A stretch of 41,091 bases of DNA, taken from Bacteroidota bacterium (lineage in GTDB: Bacteria; Bacteroidota; Ignavibacteria; Kapaibacteriales; UBA2268). The stretch is taken from assembly GCA_024278075.1 (NCBI GenBank), contig JAJRTW010000270.1:1-41091 (forward strand), written 5' to 3'. The notes below the pieces were generated by a model. That model saw nothing but the letters and a program-made list of their open reading frames with translations. It had not been told where the DNA came from and did no database searches. Positions within the stretch are counted from its first letter, which is position 1; every line of letters starts with the position of its first letter. Both the position numbers and the translations under genes were made by a program. Positions 33,919 to 41,091 of this stretch are shown one piece after another.

Positions 33919-34587
33919 TTAGAAGAAAACCATAAGGCCGAAGGTAACATAAGATTTCGTCTCTTCATCTTCCACCTGGCCGATTAAATTAGCGTTATTA
34001 TACTTCGCTTCAATGTTAACAAGCAGCAATTCGAAATTAATATCGAATCCAACGCCTGCGCCAAAGCCGATTCTGCTGTCGCTCTCCAGTGTTTCAATCG
34101 GATAACTGTATAGTTCGTCCGGATAGTCGATAGAGGAGAAGATATAGCTGTATGCAAGCTCGCCGATGCCATAAATACCAATTACATCATTGATTATATA
34201 ATAATTTAATCCGGCGGAAATAGGCACGATATTGCTGACCACAGCCAATGAAAAAAACGTAGTGTCGGCAATCGGGTCATCCACCTTGATTTCGTACTGC
34301 GGGAACCTGTTATATCCTATACCGCCAACGAATGTGACGTTATCGTTCAGGGGTGATCTCACTTTCATCCCGAAATGATAGCCTGTGGCAACGCCTTCTG
34401 TGAACATTTGATTCGCCTCTACAAGGCCGGGGAATCGCGATGAATTATATACATCACTAAGCTTATCATTTGGTGTGGACAGCCCTAAGCCGAAACCGAC
34501 ATTAATGATTTTTTGGGCGGATAACTGTGAATCCGTAACAATGCCTATAAGCAGTATAAATCCAATAGTATAGATAATTTTTTTCAT
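33919..34587 (-). CDS. Outer-membrane beta-barrel protein
   Basis: The 222-aa product has a signal peptide (MKKIIYTIGFILLIGIVTDSQLSAQ, quoted in part; cleavage likely near 25). It then shows barrel-type strands (IINVGFGLGLSTP, NVTFVGGIGYNRFPQY, ISAGLNYYIINDVIGIYGIGELAYSY) and ends VTFGLMVFF, a terminal aromatic typical of Bam substrates. It resembles small porin-like OMP_b-brl proteins. The specific role is unknown. It is divergent from the OmpA-family gene. Confidence 0.75.
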   Translation of the reverse strand: MKKIIYTIGFILLIGIVTDSQLSAQKIINVGFGLGLSTPNDKLSDVYNSSRFPGLVEANQMFTEGVATGYHFGMKVRSPLNDNVTFVGGIGYNRFPQYEIKVDDPIADTTFFSLAVVSNIVPISAGLNYYIINDVIGIYGIGELAYSYIFSSIDYPDELYSYPIETLESDSRIGFGAGVGFDINFELLLVNIEAKYNNANLIGQVEDEETKSYVTFGLMVFF

Positions 34588-34754
34588 TATTTTTCTGTAT
34601 TATATCTTGAACTTGTCTGTTTTAGTTTTGTAATTTAAAAAAATAAATTAATAACTTAATTGAATTAAATAAAATAATATTGATTAATTCAAATCCTAAG
34701 ACCCGACTTAGCCACAAGCTGCATGGTAATAAAATAGTAAAGTATCTTAGAATC

Positions 34755-34797
34755 GCAGCAAGCCGCTGGGAATTAAACCCCACAATGTGGGAGTAGA
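34755..34797. repeat. REP-like repeat, third copy
   Basis: GCAGCAAGCCGC, GGGAATTAAACCCCAC and CCCACAATGTGGG correspond to the twin-hairpin elements at 25140-25201 and 26420-26475. It lies in the spacer between two divergent outer-membrane protein genes. Confidence 0.6.
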
Positions 34798-34873
34798 TTG
34801 TTTTATATGCTATCTTATTCAAAATTAATGGTAATTTATTCGTCTATGATAACTGAATATCAAATAAAATAAT

Positions 34874-34881
34874 TATTTTTG
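34874..34881 (+). promoter_or_regulatory. Possible -7 element of the OmpA-family gene
   Basis: TATTTTTG fits TAnnTTTG and lies about 38 nt before the ATG at 34920. No convincing TTG is found 19-21 nt upstream, so this is weaker than the other promoters in the window. Confidence 0.35.
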
Positions 34882-34919
34882 TAATACAGCATATACATAT
34901 TAAATAATCAAAGCAAATT

Positions 34920-36896
34920 ATGAAAAATACCAAATGCCTCTTAGCCCTATTGACACTGTTCGCCCTTAATTCGTTTATTGCTACTATGGCATCAGCAAAA
35001 GAAAGTTCTGAATTTCCTATGAACTTTGGTTTATATGGCGGACTGAACATGAACCTCCATACTCCCGGCTTCCTGCTTGGCAACCCTGCAGAGAATATTC
35101 TTAAAGTACCATTTGATGAAAACTCTGCAAGTTTCGGTATGAACTTCGGAATAATTGGCAACTTCCCGCTCTCCGATATTATTACGTTATCCGGGCGAAT
35201 TGGTTTCAATGCGATGGGAGCTAACCTTGAAAAGCAAGCCCCAACATTCCTTTCAATACCCCCATCTAATTCTGATAACACTTTGGATGCCTCGCTGAAT
35301 TATCTTGAAATATCACCATTGTTCCAATTCCATAATATCATTCCGTTGGACGATGTATACCTTCTTGGCGGCCTGGAATTCGGCTTTCCAATCGCAAGCA
35401 CATACACTCATTCGGCAAAGGCAATTTCTCCGGCTACATTCACAAACGGGGAACAAGAAATCACTATTACCGATAACGCAGACATTCCCGATGCGGGTAT
35501 GCGATTTGCCATTGCAATTGGAGCGGGATATATATGTGAAATATCCGATGGCCTATACCTATCGCCCGAATTATCATTACGCTTCCCCGTCACTGATGTT
35601 TCGAGCAATGTTAATTTCGACTCATGGAACGTCCCGCAGCTACGATTCGGAGTATCGCTAACCTTCGGCGCCGGCGGCGACAAGGAGCCTGAATTTGCAT
35701 CAAGCATTGATGTAGGATTCGAATCGGTGAGGCATTATGATAAGAACAACAATCCCCGGGAGGTGGACAAATTAACGGTCGAGGAAGTTCAATATACCGA
35801 ATTGTATCCATTGATTCCCTATGTATTTTGCGACCCAGACAGCGAATTCCCAAGCAATTCCGGCCAGGAACTTTCCGCCGAAAAGGAATATGGTGAATTT
35901 ACAATGAAGCAGCTCGAATCCGATGCCCTGGAAATCAATAAGAAAACCTTCGATATTATCGGCATTAGAATGCAGAAAAACAAGAACTACCGGATTAAGA
36001 TAACCGGAACAAATGATAATGACTCCGAGCAGGACAATCTGGAATTATCAAGAAAAAGGGCTGAATTTGCAAAGAATTACCTCGTTATCAATTACGGAAT
36101 AAATCCGAATAGAATTGAAACTGAGGCAAGAAATCTGCCGGAGAAGGCATCGGCAGTGTCCGACCCGGACGGACTGGCCGAGAACAGGCGTATCGAATTT
36201 TCCGCTAACAATCAATATCTGTTCGAGCCAATATTGATTAAAAAGGACAAGCAGACAGCTACCGAACCAAATTTGATTGAATTTGTACCATACATTAAAT
36301 CCACCGATTCGGTTACAAGCTGGTCGATGGAAATATCGCAGGCCGATAAGATGATTAGACGATTTAACGGCGATAGCACCCCCGAGCCTTTGAAATGGGT
36401 GATTCTGCCAAATGATTTGGTTGCCAGTGAGATTCCCGTGGACTATCATTTCTCGGCCGAAAACAGCAAAGGCCTGACTGATTCGAAATCAGGCACCTTA
36501 CCGGTGGAATTCTACTCTTATGTCAGGAAGAAACAAGAAGACAGGCCGGACAAAAGCATATCGAAATTCAGCCTAATTGTTTTCGATTTCAACAGCCCGG
36601 AAATTTCGGAGACTGACAAGGATTTATTGCAAAAGCAAATAGTGCCGGCAATAAAATATAATTCAACCGTGCAGATTTACGGTTATACCGACAGAATCGG
36701 GGACGAGGATTATAATAAAAAACTCGCATTGCAGAGGGCAAACAATGTTAAGGAGTATTTGGAATCGAAAGCGAGAAGTGCGAAATACGAAGTATTCGGC
36801 ATTGGTGAGAATATTATTCTTTTCGACAATAACTTGCCCACCGGCAGGCAATTGTCCAGAACCGTGCAGGTTTACGTTATTACGCCCAAGGAGTAA
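34920..36896 (+). CDS. OmpA-family protein: beta-barrel plus two OmpA-like domains
   Basis: The 658-aa product has a signal peptide (about 1-26) and a barrel-like N-terminal half (about 30-255, NFGLYGGLNMNLHTPGF ... QLRFGVSLTFGAGG). A first OmpA-like region (about 330-435) contains YRIKITGTNDN ... LSRKRAEFAKNYLVINYGINPNRIETEARN ... ENRRIEFS. A linker follows, then a second OmpA-like domain (about 550-658) with IVFDFNSPEISETDKDLL, VQIYGYTDRIGDEDYNKKLALQRANNVKEYL and LSRTVQVYV. OmpA domains bind peptidoglycan, so it should tie the outer membrane to the wall. Two such domains in one chain, the first lacking a clear FD-type start, is unusual. It is preceded by a possible TAnnTTTG promoter element. 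Confidence 0.85.
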   Translation: MKNTKCLLALLTLFALNSFIATMASAKESSEFPMNFGLYGGLNMNLHTPGFLLGNPAENILKVPFDENSASFGMNFGIIGNFPLSDIITLSGRIGFNAMGANLEKQAPTFLSIPPSNSDNTLDASLNYLEISPLFQFHNIIPLDDVYLLGGLEFGFPIASTYTHSAKAISPATFTNGEQEITITDNADIPDAGMRFAIAIGAGYICEISDGLYLSPELSLRFPVTDVSSNVNFDSWNVPQLRFGVSLTFGAGGDKEPEFASSIDVGFESVRHYDKNNNPREVDKLTVEEVQYTELYPLIPYVFCDPDSEFPSNSGQELSAEKEYGEFTMKQLESDALEINKKTFDIIGIRMQKNKNYRIKITGTNDNDSEQDNLELSRKRAEFAKNYLVINYGINPNRIETEARNLPEKASAVSDPDGLAENRRIEFSANNQYLFEPILIKKDKQTATEPNLIEFVPYIKSTDSVTSWSMEISQADKMIRRFNGDSTPEPLKWVILPNDLVASEIPVDYHFSAENSKGLTDSKSGTLPVEFYSYVRKKQEDRPDKSISKFSLIVFDFNSPEISETDKDLLQKQIVPAIKYNSTVQIYGYTDRIGDEDYNKKLALQRANNVKEYLESKARSAKYEVFGIGENIILFDNNLPTGRQLSRTVQVYVITPKE

Positions 36897-36945
36897 TCCG
36901 CTCATAAACCATTAAATAACTTTTTTAGCATTATACTAAAACAAA

Positions 36946-38895
36946 GTGGCCAACGAAAAATATACATATAAATATTTGAATGACTTAGATTCGCCAAAGG
37001 ATCTGAGGAATCTACCGGAAACAGCCCTTCAACAGGTGGTGGACGAAGTTCGCGAGTTTATGATCGATACTATAACCAAATCCGGCGGCCATTTCGGTGC
37101 CGGGCTTGGAATAGTTGAGCTATCGGTGGCGCTGCATTATGTATACAACACCCCGATTGACAAGATAATATTCGATGTGGGCCACCAGGCCTATCCACAT
37201 AAAATCCTGACCGGCCGGCGCGACAAATTGCATACTATCCGCCAACTGGGCGGGCTGTCAGGTTTTTTGAAGAGGTCTGAATCGGCGTATGACGTGTTCG
37301 AGGCTGGCCATGCAAGCACAAGCATCTCGGCAGGGCTCGGGATTGCCACCAGCCGAGATTTTCAGAACAAGGATTTCAAGGTAATATCAGTTATTGGCGA
37401 TGGTGCCATGACCGGCGGACTGGCCTACGAGGCTATGAATAATTGCGGATTTCAGCAGCGCGATATTACGGTAGTGCTTAACGATAATAATAAATCAATC
37501 GCATCCAATGTGTCAGGTTTTTCAAGCTATTTCAATGAAGTATTTGCCTCCAGCCCTTTTCGAAAGCTAAGGGGGAATATCTGGGAATTAACCGGCAAGA
37601 TGGATCAGATTGGCGACCGCCTGAGGAAAATGGCATCGAAGCTCGAAACCGGAGTCAAAGCTATTATCACGCCCGGAGTTCTTTTCGAAGCCCTGGGTTT
37701 CCATTATATAGGGCCAATTAATGGAAATAATGTTCATAAACTGGTTCGTATGTTGAGATCGATAAAGGATATGACCGGCCCGATTTTCCTGCATATAATG
37801 ACTCAAAAAGGCTATGGCTATGGCCCGGCCGAGAAGGATTCGCAAAATCTTCATGCAATCGGGCAGATTGACAAAACCACCGGAAAATCACTGAGAATAC
37901 AAACTTCAACTGAAAAGCAGGTGCTTGACTATCAGGATGAATTCGGGTATGCAATGGTTGAATTATGCAGCATGGACCCGAAGGTTGTGGCAATAACGGC
38001 AGCAATGTTAGACGGTACGGGATTGAATATTCTCCAGAAGAAATATCCCGACCGCACGATAGACGTTGGCATCGCCGAGGGCCATGCAGTAACCTTCTCG
38101 GCGGGATTGGCCAGCGAAGGTATGATACCGGTTGTAGCGATTTATTCAACATTTCTTCAAAGGGCATTCGACCACGTGGCACATGATTGTGCCTTGCAAA
38201 AGCTGCACGTAGTATTCGCCCTTGATCGTGCTGGTATAGTGGGGTCGGACGGTTCTACGCACCATGGTGTACTCGATTTTGCTTATTTAAGGCCAATCCA
38301 GAATATAATATTAATGGCTCCGAAAGACGAGCAGGAATTGCGGGACATGCTTTATTCCGCCGTATTTAAATACACCGGCGGCCCGGTTGCTATTCGATAT
38401 CCGCGGGGAAAAACGCTGGGAGTGCCGAAAAGGCCTATGAATGAAATTCCGCTGGGCAAGGGTGAAGTTTTGCGGGATGGCTCGGACATTGCTATACTTG
38501 CCATCGGTAAGATGGTGAAAGAATCTTGTGATGCTGCTGAGCTATTGCTGAAGAGAGGGATTTCGGCTTGTGTGGTTAACGCACGGTTTGTCAAGCCAAT
38601 TGATGGCGAACTAATCTCTGATTTATGCCGGCGTTTCAGCAAGATAATCACCGTTGAGGACCATCAGCGCCAGGGCGGATTTGGTTCTGCAGTACTCGAA
38701 TTCATGTCCGACAATAGTATTAGCAATATTGATGTTCTTGTTCACGGCATCCCTGATCGCATTATTGACCACGGCACTCAGGAGGAATTATTACATATAT
38801 TGGAGCTGGATGCGGCAGGAATAGCAAAGACGGCAGAGGATTTTCTGGGAGTGAAGGCTCAAGCCGAGCATAGAATAATTTCAGAAAGCCAATAA
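36946..38895 (+). CDS. dxs: 1-deoxy-D-xylulose-5-phosphate synthase
   Basis: DXS condenses pyruvate and glyceraldehyde-3-phosphate, the first step of the MEP isoprenoid pathway and a source of thiamine and pyridoxal precursors. The 649-aa protein starts at GTG (36946). It has GGHFGAGLGIVELSVALHYV, the TPP-binding GDGAMTGGLAYEAMNN (from residue 152), DVGIAEGHAVTFSAGLA with the catalytic Glu, DRAGIVGSDGSTHHGVLDFAYLR and the C-terminal transketolase domain, RYPRGKTLG (longer motifs quoted in part). Order and length are standard. It starts 49 bp after the OmpA gene stop. Confidence 0.96.
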   Translation: MANEKYTYKYLNDLDSPKDLRNLPETALQQVVDEVREFMIDTITKSGGHFGAGLGIVELSVALHYVYNTPIDKIIFDVGHQAYPHKILTGRRDKLHTIRQLGGLSGFLKRSESAYDVFEAGHASTSISAGLGIATSRDFQNKDFKVISVIGDGAMTGGLAYEAMNNCGFQQRDITVVLNDNNKSIASNVSGFSSYFNEVFASSPFRKLRGNIWELTGKMDQIGDRLRKMASKLETGVKAIITPGVLFEALGFHYIGPINGNNVHKLVRMLRSIKDMTGPIFLHIMTQKGYGYGPAEKDSQNLHAIGQIDKTTGKSLRIQTSTEKQVLDYQDEFGYAMVELCSMDPKVVAITAAMLDGTGLNILQKKYPDRTIDVGIAEGHAVTFSAGLASEGMIPVVAIYSTFLQRAFDHVAHDCALQKLHVVFALDRAGIVGSDGSTHHGVLDFAYLRPIQNIILMAPKDEQELRDMLYSAVFKYTGGPVAIRYPRGKTLGVPKRPMNEIPLGKGEVLRDGSDIAILAIGKMVKESCDAAELLLKRGISACVVNARFVKPIDGELISDLCRRFSKIITVEDHQRQGGFGSAVLEFMSDNSISNIDVLVHGIPDRIIDHGTQEELLHILELDAAGIAKTAEDFLGVKAQAEHRIISESQ

Positions 38896-38902
38896 CATTT
38901 TC

Positions 38903-38933
38903 TTGTTTGTTTTTCAAAATCCCTTTATATTTG
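38903..38933 (+). promoter_or_regulatory. Bacteroidota-type promoter of tRNA-Lys
   Basis: TTG at 38903-38905, then 20 nt, then TATATTTG at 38926-38933. Transcription would begin about 30 nt before the tRNA. Confidence 0.7.
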
Positions 38934-38974
38934 TAATCTTATTTTTGTGATTGTTTTTACGATAATATTAAACT

Positions 38975-39047
38975 GACTCGTTAGCTCAGTTGGTAGAGCA
39001 TTTGACTTTTAATCAAAGGGCCACAGGTTCAAATCCTGTACGAGTCA
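38975..39047 (+). tRNA. tRNA-Lys (anticodon UUU)
   Basis: The acceptor stem GACTCGT pairs with ACGAGTC. The D-arm contains TTAGCTCAGTTGGTAGAGCA. The anticodon stem TTTGA/TCAAA encloses the loop CTTTTAA with anticodon TTT at 39008-39010. The T-arm is CACAGGTTCAAATCCTGT. The discriminator base is A, and CCA is not encoded (CAG follows). It is 73 nt long. Confidence 0.98.
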
Positions 39048-39058
39048 CAGCTATAAAT

Positions 39059-39089
39059 CAAGGACTTAGGTGTTTTACTTAAGTCCTTG
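39059..39089 (+). terminator. Hairpin downstream of tRNA-Lys
   Basis: CAAGGACTTA and TAAGTCCTTG form a perfect 10-bp stem with an 11-nt loop, 12 nt after the tRNA. The tail TTGTGTTT is only moderately T-rich, so it is a probable but weak terminator. Confidence 0.7.
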
Positions 39090-39202
39090 TTGTGTTTCCG
39101 GGGACATCCTAAGAACAGAAATTATGATAGAGGCTGTAAGTGAAGTTCAATTTTGGACTACTGGGGAGGATAGCATGGATTGGATGATTATCGAAGAGGT
39201 TG

Positions 39203-39233
39203 TTTGATATGTACAGAGGATTTGATATATTTG
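39203..39233 (+). promoter_or_regulatory. Bacteroidota-type promoter of the structured leader / methyltransferase
   Basis: TTTG at 39203-39206, then 19 nt, then TATATTTG at 39226-39233, a strong match to TTTG-N19/21-TAnnTTTG. The predicted start near 39240 gives a leader of about 270 nt before the ATG at 39510. Confidence 0.72.
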
Positions 39234-39301
39234 CTTAATATAAAAGAATCAGAACCTATAATCAAAAAAAATAACTCAAAGGATTTACTAAAACAATGAC
39301 A

Positions 39302-39493
39302 CAGGCCAAAGCCTGAACTAAAATATATATAAGCGTTTGCTTATTTGAGTTCTTGATTGAAAACCGACAATTTTTTAATGAGTAAAGAACAAAATAAGTG
39401 ATCGCCCGTAATCCGGGCGGTTTACTTATGTCTTTTACTCAGGGTGCTTGTCGGTACCTCAATCAAGGGCATTTGTTAAATCGCCCTTTTTTT
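39302..39493 (+). ncRNA. Candidate structured leader RNA (attenuator/riboswitch-like or independent small RNA)
   Basis: Five paired elements follow one another. P1 is CAGGC-CAAA-GCCTG (39302-39315). P2 is TAAGC-GTTT-GCTTA (39330-39343). A long rod starts with CTTGATTGA (39352-39360) pairing with TCAATCAAG (39459-39467), then ACCGACAA (39363) with TTGTCGGT (39448), TGAGTAAAGA (39379) with TCTTTTACTCA (39431), ATAAGT (39394) with ACTTAT (39424), and an apical CGCCCG-TAATC-CGGGCG (39403-39419). The rod is followed by a terminator whose 5' arm shares AAG 39465-39467 with the rod. I do not recognise any known riboswitch class. The arrangement suggests conditional termination, but an independent RNA ending at the terminator is equally possible. 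Confidence 0.65.
39465..39493 (+). terminator. Intrinsic terminator inside the methyltransferase leader
   Basis: AAGGGC-ATTT pairs with AAAT-(C)-GCCCTT around a GTT loop, a 10-bp stem with one bulge, and runs into seven T (39487-39493). A GAGGAG Shine-Dalgarno (39499-39504) and the ATG (39510) follow only 6 and 17 nt later, so full-length mRNA requires readthrough. Confidence 0.85.
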
Positions 39494-39509
39494 ATGTTGA
39501 GGAGATATT

Positions 39510-40391
39510 ATGATTGATTCTTATGTTGATTCCATCAAAAGATTCGTTGCCCAAGGCGGCCCGAATGAAGATGAATGGGATTCGTTAACACAATTGTTTG
39601 ATAACATTATGGATGATTACAAAGCCGGAGCGCTGAGCGATGAAGATTTGGACATTATGCGAAAAAGTTTTGGAGATGCATTCTCTTTGGAGACCATGCA
39701 GGGGTATTCTTACCTCCGGCCGAATGGTTATAGCGGCGATTATATTATCATTGACAACATTTATACTAATCATAAGACAAAGAACGAAAAACTTATTGAA
39801 TGGGACAATTATTGTCAGAACACAAAAGCCACAATGGCGGTAAGAAATAGAAAGGATTACTTCATAAATTTACTAAATGAATGCGATAACAACATAAATA
39901 CGGATGTTTTGAACATTGCATCCGGCCCTTGCCGCGATCTTTATGAGTTTTACCAAAAAAAACCTGACAACCGAATTTCTTTTAAATGTATTGAATCTGA
40001 TAAAAAGGCAATTGAATATGCATCCGATTTGCTCAATGGAATCAGTAACAACATTTCCTTTGTCAACAGGAATGCTATCAGGTTTCATAATAAAAAGAAG
40101 TATGATTTAATTTGGTCGGGCGGTCTGTTTGACTATTTTGACGATAAATTATTCATTCATCTAATAAAAAGATTCTATGGTTATCTAAAAGAAAACGGCA
40201 AACTTATAATTGGTAATTTCAGTCCGGCGAATCCAACGAAGAATTATATGGAATTTTTGAAATGGGATTTGAATTACAGGGACGAGGAGCATCTAAAATA
40301 TTTAGCAAAACAATGCGGATTCGAAGAAAATCAGTATTATATTGAATCGGAACCATTAGGCATAAATCTTTTTCTGCATATTCATAAATAA
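39510..40391 (+). CDS. Class I SAM-dependent methyltransferase, PhcB-like (3-hydroxy fatty acid methyl ester type)
   Basis: The 293-aa protein has an N-terminal helical region with YSYLRPNGYSGDYIIIDNIY (about 67-86) and then a Rossmann domain. This has motif I as NIASGPCRD (residues 135-143), an acidic motif II in CIESDKKAIEYA, and the diagnostic IWSGGLFDYFDDKLFIHLIKR and LIIGNFSPANPTKNYMEFL segments (longer ones quoted in part). These match the group annotated as 3-hydroxypalmitate methyl ester (extracellular factor) biosynthesis proteins, whose model is Ralstonia PhcB. Most members are uncharacterised, so the substrate is inferred only at family level. There is a strong Shine-Dalgarno. The gene is AT-richer than its upstream neighbours and lies between a structured leader and a repeat array. 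Confidence 0.8.
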   Translation: MIDSYVDSIKRFVAQGGPNEDEWDSLTQLFDNIMDDYKAGALSDEDLDIMRKSFGDAFSLETMQGYSYLRPNGYSGDYIIIDNIYTNHKTKNEKLIEWDNYCQNTKATMAVRNRKDYFINLLNECDNNINTDVLNIASGPCRDLYEFYQKKPDNRISFKCIESDKKAIEYASDLLNGISNNISFVNRNAIRFHNKKKYDLIWSGGLFDYFDDKLFIHLIKRFYGYLKENGKLIIGNFSPANPTKNYMEFLKWDLNYRDEEHLKYLAKQCGFEENQYYIESEPLGINLFLHIHK

Positions 40392-40429
40392 ATCTATAAT
40401 TCAATCACAACATCTCTCTATCAAAGGAC

Positions 40430-40990
40430 TTTGATGATGATTTGTGTCCTTTGGATGGTGATTTGTGTCCTTTGGATGATGATATGTGTCCTTTGGATGA
40501 TGATTTGTGTCCTTTTGATGGTGATATGTGTCCTTTGGATGATGATATGTGTCCTTTGGATGGTGATTTGTGTCCTTTGGATGATGATATTCCTGTCTTT
40601 GATGGTAATATTCCTGTCTTTGATGATGATATTCCTGTCTTTGATGGTTATATTCCTGTCTTTGATGGTAATATTCCTGTCTTTGATTGTTATATATCAA
40701 GCATTTATGGTGATTTTCTGGCTATGGATGAAGATTCTGTGGCTATGAATGGTGATTTTCCGGCTATTGATTGTTATATATTAAGCATTTATGGTGATTT
40801 TCCGGCTTTTGATGAAGATTCTGTGGCTATGAATGGTGATTATGTGGCAATGAATGGTGATTATCCGGCAATGAATGGTGATTATGTGGCAATGAATGGT
40901 GATTATGTGGCTATGGATTAAGAATTAATGGCAATGAATGATGATACTGTGGCTTTGAAAGATGATTCTACGGTCTTTGAAAGATTGTTT
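40430..40990. repeat. 21-bp-period repeat array, translatable as 26 heptads
   Basis: On the plus strand the frame through 40442 reads as heptads of the form [GD]-D-phi-x-x-phi-D: seven of the CPLD type, five of the IPVFD type, then mixed FLAMD / SVAMN / YVAMN types. Two 28-residue blocks beginning CYISSIY and CYILSIY form a higher-order repeat. The frame has no ATG (first possible start TTG 40442), reaches TAA at 40919-40921, and the heptads continue in the same frame beyond that stop to TGA at about 41000. The minus strand is also open (QRQEYHH and PKDTNHH heptads). Coding status is therefore undecided. It starts about 40 bp after the methyltransferase stop. Confidence 0.85.
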
Positions 40991-41086
40991 CTTCCAATTT
41001 GATATGAGATTTGGGTGCACCCCATATTCGGCAGATATTTCGCTGATCGTTTTAAGCTCCTTGATTGATTCCAGAGCAATTTGTTT
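40981..41086 (-). pseudogene. Broken IS3-family transposase OrfA fragment (HTH region)
   Basis: Read on the minus strand from 41086, the sequence encodes KQIALESIKELKTISEISAE followed by YGVHPNLISNWKKQ, the helix-turn-helix of IS3-family OrfA. An in-frame TAA stands immediately upstream (41087-41089), where one extra A in the A5 run would restore an FKKQIALE start. Downstream the frame runs into the 21-bp array and stops. It is a remnant, at least within this window. Confidence 0.75.
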
Positions 41087-41091
41087 TTAAA

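Noticed and set aside
39124-39207. A 27-codon frame between tRNA-Lys and the methyltransferase promoter.
   Set aside because: It is short, has no Shine-Dalgarno, and overlaps the predicted promoter. There is no supporting homology that I recognise.
39302-39467. A SAM or SAH riboswitch controlling the methyltransferase.
   Set aside because: The core motifs I know for these classes are not visible. I keep the leader as an unclassified structure.
40430-40990. CRISPR array.
   Set aside because: The units are contiguous 21-mers with gradual drift. There are no constant repeats separated by unique spacers and no cas genes.

Overview
The window looks like a chromosomal segment from a Gram-negative bacterium of the Bacteroidota / Ignavibacteria / Kapaibacteria (FCB) type. 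Reasons: four upstream regions carry the Bacteroidota-style promoter TTG-N19/20-TAnnTTTG (before sucC, rpsO, tRNA-Lys and a methyltransferase); many starts lack a clear Shine-Dalgarno; there are several outer-membrane beta-barrel proteins and an OmpA-family protein; and intergenic regions are full of small palindromic or MITE-like repeats. The lineage is inferred from style, not from a marker-gene search.

Layout. 1-761: a 17-bp tandem array cut by the window edge, a palindromic repeat and a 270-bp MITE-like element. 762-7158: sucC, then the translation/RNA block rbfA-truB-ribF-rpsO-pnp. 7858-9243: a DUF389 membrane protein. 9298-10359 (minus): a DUF433/DUF5615 toxin-antitoxin-like pair whose toxin frame is shifted in an A9 run. 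10515-12155 (minus): secreted C69 dipeptidase. 12753-13298: CueP-like lipoprotein. 13471-14163 (minus): rsmE. 14461-16686: a 7TM-HD (PgpH/YqfF-type) gene interrupted by one in-frame TAG. 16981-18766: xerD-type recombinase and a beta-barrel protein. 18773-21898 (minus): polysaccharide-export pair (Wzz-like and SLBB/Wza-like) separated by a MITE. 22033-25053: an inositol-monophosphatase-like gene with an in-frame TAG, dapF and an M20D amidohydrolase. 25218-28887 (minus): glutaryl-CoA-type dehydrogenase, etfA, etfB and a small unknown gene, i.e. an acyl-CoA dehydrogenase with its electron acceptor. 29523-30827: UMF1-type MFS transporter. 31359-33485 (minus): EF-G paralogue. 33919-36896: beta-barrel protein and an OmpA protein with two OmpA-like domains. 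36946-38895: dxs. 38975-39047: tRNA-Lys(UUU).

The most unusual part is 39050-41091, beyond the tRNA. A strong promoter (39203-39233) begins a roughly 270-nt leader. The leader contains two small hairpins, a long rod-like stem (39352-39467) and an intrinsic terminator whose 5' arm overlaps the rod by 3 nt. A Shine-Dalgarno and the start of a PhcB-like SAM-dependent methyltransferase follow. This has the architecture of an attenuator or riboswitch, or of a separate small RNA, and I do not recognise it as a known class. After the methyltransferase comes a 21-bp-period repeat array, translatable as 26 heptads, that abuts a broken IS3-family orfA fragment.

Mobile and repeat content is heavy: three copies of a MITE with CTCAAAAAGT ends, two full copies (plus loose ends) of a MITE with TGTCCGGTTAAA ends and 9-bp target duplications, a palindromic repeat that in one copy is split by a nested 130-bp element, and REP-like twin hairpins. 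Three genes in this window are broken by single-base-type lesions (two TAG codons, one homopolymer shift), so either reductive decay or consensus errors should be considered.
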